From Crotalaria pallida (taxonomy: Eukaryota > Streptophyta > Magnoliopsida > Fabales > Fabaceae), in assembly GCA_037953625.1 (NCBI GenBank), contig CM075651.1:103355001-103419000 (forward strand): DNA of 64,000 nucleotides, written 5' to 3'. A program made the position numbers and the translations under genes. Below are positions 59,787 through 64,000 of this stretch, in pieces. Numbering within the stretch: position 1 is the stretch's first letter; the number at the start of each line of letters is the position of its first letter. The notes under the pieces are model-generated. The model made no database searches, had not been told where the DNA came from, and saw nothing but the letters and a program-made list of their open reading frames with translations.

Positions 59787-61143
59787 CCAGTGTAGAATGG
59801 TTAAAATAGTATTCTAAAGGTGTAGAATGGTCTAGGAATATGTATTAGGACCTATAAGAACAATTAGAAATATCCTAAACAATGCTTGAGTCCCCAAGGG
59901 ACGTAGAGGGTGTAGCATGAGTCCTTGGAGGTTCTAACAAGTGTAGAATGGTTAAGAAAGTATTCTAAAGGCTTAGAATGTTCTAGGAATGTGTATTTGT
60001 ACTTATAATAACCATTAGAATGATCCTAAGCAATGCATGGTACCCAAAGGGACGTAGAGGGTGTAGCATGAGTCCTTGGAGGTTCTAACAAGTGTAGAAT
60101 GGTTAAGATAGTATTCTAAAGCTGTAGAATGGTCTAGGAATGTGTATTAGGACCTATAAGAACAATTAGAAAGATCCTAAACAATGCTTGAGTCCCCAAG
60201 GGACGAAGAGGGTGTAGCATGAGTCCTTGGAGGTTCTAACAGGTGTAGAATGGTTAAGAGAGTATTCTAAAGGCTTAGAATGTTCTAGGAATGTGTATTT
60301 GTACTTATAATAACCATTAGAATGATCCTAAACATTGCATGGTACCCCAAGGGACGTAGAGGGTGTAGCATGAGTCCTTGGAGGTTCTAACAAGTGTAGA
60401 ATGGTTAAGAGAGTATTCTAAAGGCTTTGAATGGTCTAGGAATGTGTATTAGGACTTATAAGAACCATTAGAATGATCCTAAACAATCTTGAGTCCCCAA
60501 GGGACGTAGAGGGTGTAGCATGAGTCCTTGGAGGTTCTAACATGTGTAGAATGGTTAAGAGAGTATTCTAAAAGGGTAGAATGGTCTAGGAATGTGTATT
60601 AGGACGTATAAGAACAATTAGAAAGATCCTAAACAATGCTTGAGTCCCCAAGGGACGTAGAGGGTGTAGCATGAGTCCTTGGAGGTTCTAACAGGTGTAG
60701 AATGGTTAAGAGAGTATTCTAAAGGCTTAGAATGTTCTAGGAATGTGTATTTGTACTTATAATAACCATTAGAATGATCCTAAACATTGCATGGTACCCC
60801 AAGGGACGTAGAGGGTGTAGCATGAGTCCTTGGAGGTTCTAACAAGTGTAGAATGGTTAAGAGAGTATTCTAAAGGCTTTGAATGGTCTAGGAATGTGTA
60901 TTAGGACTTATAAGAACCATTAGAATGATCCTAAACAATCTTGAGTCCCCAAGGGACGTAGAGGGTGTAGCATGAGTCCTTGGAGGTTCTAACATGTGTA
61001 GAATGGTTAAGAGAGTATTCTAAAAGGTTAGAATGGTCTAGGAATGTGTATTAGGACGTATAAGAACAATTAGAAAGATCCTAAACAATGCTTAAGTCCC
61101 GAAGGGACGTAGAGGGTGTAGCATGAGTTCTTGGAGGTTCTAA
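59787..61143. repeat. Higher-order repeat copy 4: nine monomers (1357 bp)
   Basis: Sister of copy 3, with which it shares four otherwise unseen variants, and close to identical by eye. The order is a-b-c-d-e-f-d-e-f, with f at 60541 and 60993. Confidence 0.95.
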
Positions 61144-62048
61144 CCAGTGTAGAATGGTTAAAATAGTATTCTAAAGGTGTAGAATGGTCTAGGAATATGT
61201 ATTAGGACCTATAAGAACAATTAGAAATATCCTAAACAATGCTTGAGTCCCCAAGGGACGTAGAGGGTGTAGCATGAGTCCTTGGAGGTTCTAACAAGTG
61301 TAGAATGGTTAAGAAAGTATTCTAAAGGCTTAGAATGTTCTAGGAATGTGTATTTGTACTTATAATAACCATTAGAATGATCCTAAGCAATGCATGGTAC
61401 CCAAAGGGACGTAGAGGGTGTAGCATGAGTCCTTGGAGGTTCTAACAAGTGTAGAATGGTTAAGATAGTATTCTAAAGCTGTAGAATGGTCTAGGAATGT
61501 GTATTAGGACCTATAAGAACAATTAGAAAGATCCTAAACAATGCTTGAGTCCCCAAGGGACGTAGAGGGTGTAGCATGAGTCCTTGGAGGTTCTAACAGG
61601 TGTAGAATGGTTAAGAGAGTATTCTAAAGGCTTAGAATGTTCTAGGAATGTGTATTTGTACTTATAATAACCATTAGAATGATCCTAAACATTGCATGGT
61701 ACCCCAAGGGACGTAGAGGGTGTAGCATGAGTCCTTGGAGGTTCTAACAAGTGTAGAATGGTTAAGAGAGTATTCTAAAGGCTTTGAATGGTCTAGGAAT
61801 GTGTATTAGGACTTATAAGAACCATTAGAATGATCCTAAACAATCTTGAGTCCCCAAGGGACGTAGAGGGTGTAGCATGAGTCCTTGGAGGTTCTAACAT
61901 GTGTAGAATGGTTAAGAGAGTATTCTAAAAGGGTAGAATGGTCTAGGAATGTGTATTAGGACGTATAAGAACAACTAGAAAGATCCTAAACAATGCTTGA
62001 GTCCCCAAGGGACGTAGAGGGTGTAGCATGAGTCCTTGGAGGTTCTAA
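61144..62048. repeat. Higher-order repeat copy 5: a-b-c-d-e-f (905 bp)
   Basis: Six monomers, 906 minus one. It has one f and lacks the second d-e-f. It opens in the GAGTTCTTGG monomer inherited from the end of copy 4. ACAACTAGAAAG near 61971 is a private change in f. Confidence 0.93.
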
Positions 62049-62802
62049 CCAGTGTAGAATGGTTAAAATAGTATTCTAAAGGTGTAGAATGGTCTAGGAA
62101 TATGTATTAGGACCTATAAGAACAATTAGAAATATCCTAAACAATGCTTGAGTCCCCAAGGGACGTAGAGGGTGTAGCATGAGTCCTTGGAGGTTCTAAC
62201 AAGTGTAGAATGGTTAAGAAAGTATTCTAAAGGCTTATAATGTTCTAGGAATGTGTATTTGTACTTATAATAACCATTAGAATGATCCTAAGCAATGCAT
62301 GGTACCCATAGGGACGCAGAGGGTGTAGCATGAGTCCTTGGAGGTTCTAACAAGTGTAGAATGGTTAAGATAGTATTCTAAAGCTGTAGAATGGTCTAGG
62401 AATGTGTATTAGGACCTATAAGAACAATTAGAAAGATCCTAAACAATGCTTGAGTCCCCAAGGGACGTAGAGGGTGTAGCATGAGTCCTTGGAGGTTCTA
62501 ACAGGTGTAGAATGGTTAAGAGAGTATTCTAAAGGCTTAGAATGTTCTAGGAATGTGTATTTGTACTTATAATAACCATTAGAATGATCCTAAACATTGC
62601 ATGGTACCCCAAGGGACGTAGAGGGTGTAGCATGAGTCCTTGGAGGTTCTAACAAGTGTAGAATGGTTAAGAGAGTATTCTAAAGGCTTTGAATGGTCTA
62701 GGAATGTGTATTAGGACTTATAAGAACCATTAGAATGATCCTAAACAATCTTGAGTCCCCAAGGGACGTAGAGGGTGTAGCATGAGTCCTTGGAGGTTCT
62801 AA
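62049..62802. repeat. Higher-order repeat copy 6: a-b-c-d-e (754 bp)
   Basis: Five monomers, the same short form as copy 2. Private changes are GGCTTATAATGTTC in b (about 62231), ACCCATAGGGACGCAGAGG at the end of b (about 62304). Confidence 0.93.
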
Positions 62803-64000
62803 CCAGTGTAGAATGGTTAAAATAGTATTCTAAAGGTGTAGAATGGTCTAGGAATATGTATTAGGACCTATAAGAACAATTAGAAATATCCTAAACAATG
62901 CTTGAGTCCCCAAGGGACGTAGAGGGTGTAGCATGAGTCCTTGGAGGTTCTAACAAGTGTAGAATGGTTAAGAAAGTATTCTAAAGGCTTAGAATGTTCT
63001 AGGAATGTGTATTTGTACTTATAATAACCATTAGAATGATCCTAAGCAATGCATGGTACCCAAAGGGACGTAGAGGGTGTAGCATGAGTCCTTGGAGGTT
63101 CTAACAAGTGTAGAATGGTTAAGATAGTATTCTAAAGCTGTAGAATGGTCTAGGAATGTGTATTAGGACCTATAAGAACAATTAGAAAGATCCTAAACAA
63201 TGCTTGAGTCCCCAAGGGACGTAGAGGGTGTAGCATGAGTCCTTGGAGGTTCTAACAGGTGTAGAATGGTTAAGAGAGTATTCTAAAGGCTTAGAATGTT
63301 CTAGGAATGTGTATTTGTACTTATAATAACCATTAGAATGATCCTAAACATTGCATGGTACCCCAAGGGACGTAGAGGGTGTAGCATGAGTCCTTGGAGG
63401 TTCTAACAAGTGTAGAATGGTTAAGAGAGTATTCTAAAGGCTTTGAATGGTCTAGGAATGTGTATTAGGACTTATAAGAACCATTAGAATGATCCTAAAC
63501 AATCTTGAGTCCCCAAGGGACGTAGAGGGTGTAGCATGAGTCCTTGGAGGTTCTAACATGTGTAGAATGGTTAAGAGAGTATTCTAAAAGGGTAAAATGG
63601 TCTAGGAATGTGTATTAGGACGTATAAGAACAATTAGAAAGATCCTAAACAATGCTTGAGTCCCCAAGGGACGTAGAGGGTGTAGCATGAGTCCTTGGAG
63701 GTTCTAACAGGTGTAGAATGGTTAAGAGAGTATTCTAAAGGCTTAGAATGTTCTAGGAATGTGTATTTGTATTTATAATAACCATTAGAATGATCCTAAA
63801 CATTGCATGGTACCCCAAGGGACGTAGAGGGTGTAGCATGAGTCCTTGGAGGTTCTAACAAGTGTAGAATGGTTAAGAGAGTATTCTAAAGGCTTTGAAT
63901 GGTCTAGGAATGTGTATTAGGACTTATAAGAACCATTAGAATGATCCTAAACAATCTTGAGTCCCCAAGGGACGTAGAGGGTGTAGCATGAGTCCTTGGA
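62803..64000. repeat. Higher-order repeat copy 7, cut by the window edge
   Basis: Order a-b-c-d-e-f-d-e, then 15 bp of the following monomer's start at 63986. It fits the nine-monomer form with the last f beyond the window. f is at 63557 and carries AAAAGGGTAAAATGG; the second d has TTTGTATTTATAATAACC near 63766. Confidence 0.92.

Larger units (their letters stand above)
1..64000. repeat. Satellite DNA array, 151-bp monomer, whole window
   Basis: The landmark GCATGAGTCC recurs at 1, 152, 277, 428, 579, 730, 881, 1031 and so on to the truncated last monomer at 63986-64000. The spacing is 151 bp, or 150 where a 1-bp deletion is present, with rare shorter units. All copies have the same orientation and no non-satellite sequence interrupts them. 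Composition of the consensus is 49 A, 20 C, 41 G and 41 T. Stop codons fall in every frame on both strands. In the consensus the longest stop-free stretch I could find on the minus strand is about 130 bp, and it is shorter on the plus strand, so protein coding is excluded. Monomer length near nucleosome size, a homogeneous array and higher-order structure fit centromeric or pericentromeric satellite. I do not recognise the family. Confidence 0.99.

Noticed and set aside
1..64000. Protein-coding genes on either strand
   Set aside because: Each monomer has stops in all frames, for example TAA or TAG at consensus positions 21, 30, 39, 52, 60, 70, 83, 92, 102, 113 and 141 on the plus strand. The 151-bp period shifts the frame in each copy. 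Only short chance frames remain.
1..64000. CRISPR array
   Set aside because: The repetition is regular, but there are no unique spacers. The whole 151-bp unit repeats, the unit is far too long, and variation is by substitution within a family.
1..64000. Bacterial-type promoter and ribosome-binding words (TATAAT in CTTATAATAACC, GGAGG in TTGGAGG)
   Set aside because: They occur in the repeated unit hundreds of times, have no reading frame after them, and the context is eukaryotic satellite.
1..64000. CENP-B box
   Set aside because: The essential TTCG....A..CGGG pattern is absent. The consensus has a single CpG and no CGGG, so a centromeric role, if any, would not involve this motif.
1..64000. 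Telomeric or rDNA spacer repeat
   Set aside because: There is no short TTAGGG-like or TTTAGGG-like tandem motif and no rRNA sequence. The CCTAAAC word at 112-118 occurs once per monomer and is not tandem.
1..64000. Transposon or LTR hidden within the array
   Set aside because: The landmark spacing stays at 149-151 bp apart from the listed shorter monomers, so there is no room for an insertion anywhere.
1..64000. tRNA-like or other structured RNA gene based on the GTCCC/GGGAC dyad
   Set aside because: The stem is 5 bp with a 3-base loop and no further cloverleaf pairing. It is a simple inverted repeat present in type A monomers.

Overview
The window is one uninterrupted satellite DNA array. 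From base 1 to base 64000 it is a head-to-tail series of about 425 copies of a 151-bp monomer, all in the same orientation. I see no unique sequence, no gene, no RNA gene and no transposable element. Every monomer carries stop codons in all frames on both strands, and 151 is not a multiple of 3, so any reading frame meets a stop soon. The monomer is about 40% GC, has about twice as many G as C on the given strand, and contains essentially one CpG. Long satellite arrays with higher-order structure and CpG depletion indicate a eukaryotic nuclear genome, probably one with CpG methylation, in centromeric or other constitutive heterochromatin. I do not recognise the monomer and cannot name the species.

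Monomers are numbered here from the G of GCATGAGTCC, so base 1 of the window is monomer position 1. Two main forms differ near positions 116-132. Type A reads ACAATGCTTGAGTCCCC and type B reads ACATTGCATGGTACCCC. Further variants are 1-bp deletions, clustered substitutions, and rare 19- or 26-bp deletions.

Layout from left to right. 1-10.56 kb is the most heterogeneous part. It holds two arms of a long duplication (1-3.99 kb and 6.89-10.56 kb), with a block of overlapping shorter duplications between them. 10.56-22.6 kb holds tandem duplications of 2111, 1507 and 1204 bp, separated by mosaic stretches. 21.9-32.6 kb holds duplications of 2411 and 2713 bp. 32.6-35.6 kb holds about three copies of a seven-monomer, 1054-bp unit. 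35.6-42.6 kb is mosaic and includes a distant copy of the 27.5-30.1 kb block. 42.6-49.7 kb holds a 5275-bp-spaced duplication, with a 604-bp four-monomer duplication inside one arm and two copies of another 1054-bp seven-monomer unit between the arms. 49.7-56.3 kb mixes older and newer subtypes. 56.3-64 kb is the most regular part, an array of higher-order repeats built from six monomer subtypes (a to f) in the order a-b-c-d-e, optionally followed by f, or by f-d-e-f.

The sequence shows a record of repeated unequal exchange. Unit lengths equal n x 151 minus the number of 1-bp-deleted monomers, and shared private variants show which blocks were copied together. The most homogeneous, apparently youngest repeats lie at the right edge, so the actively homogenising core probably lies to the right of this window. 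A centromeric role is plausible but cannot be shown from sequence alone. Block boundaries were found by eye from shared variants and are approximate to about one monomer unless the text says otherwise.
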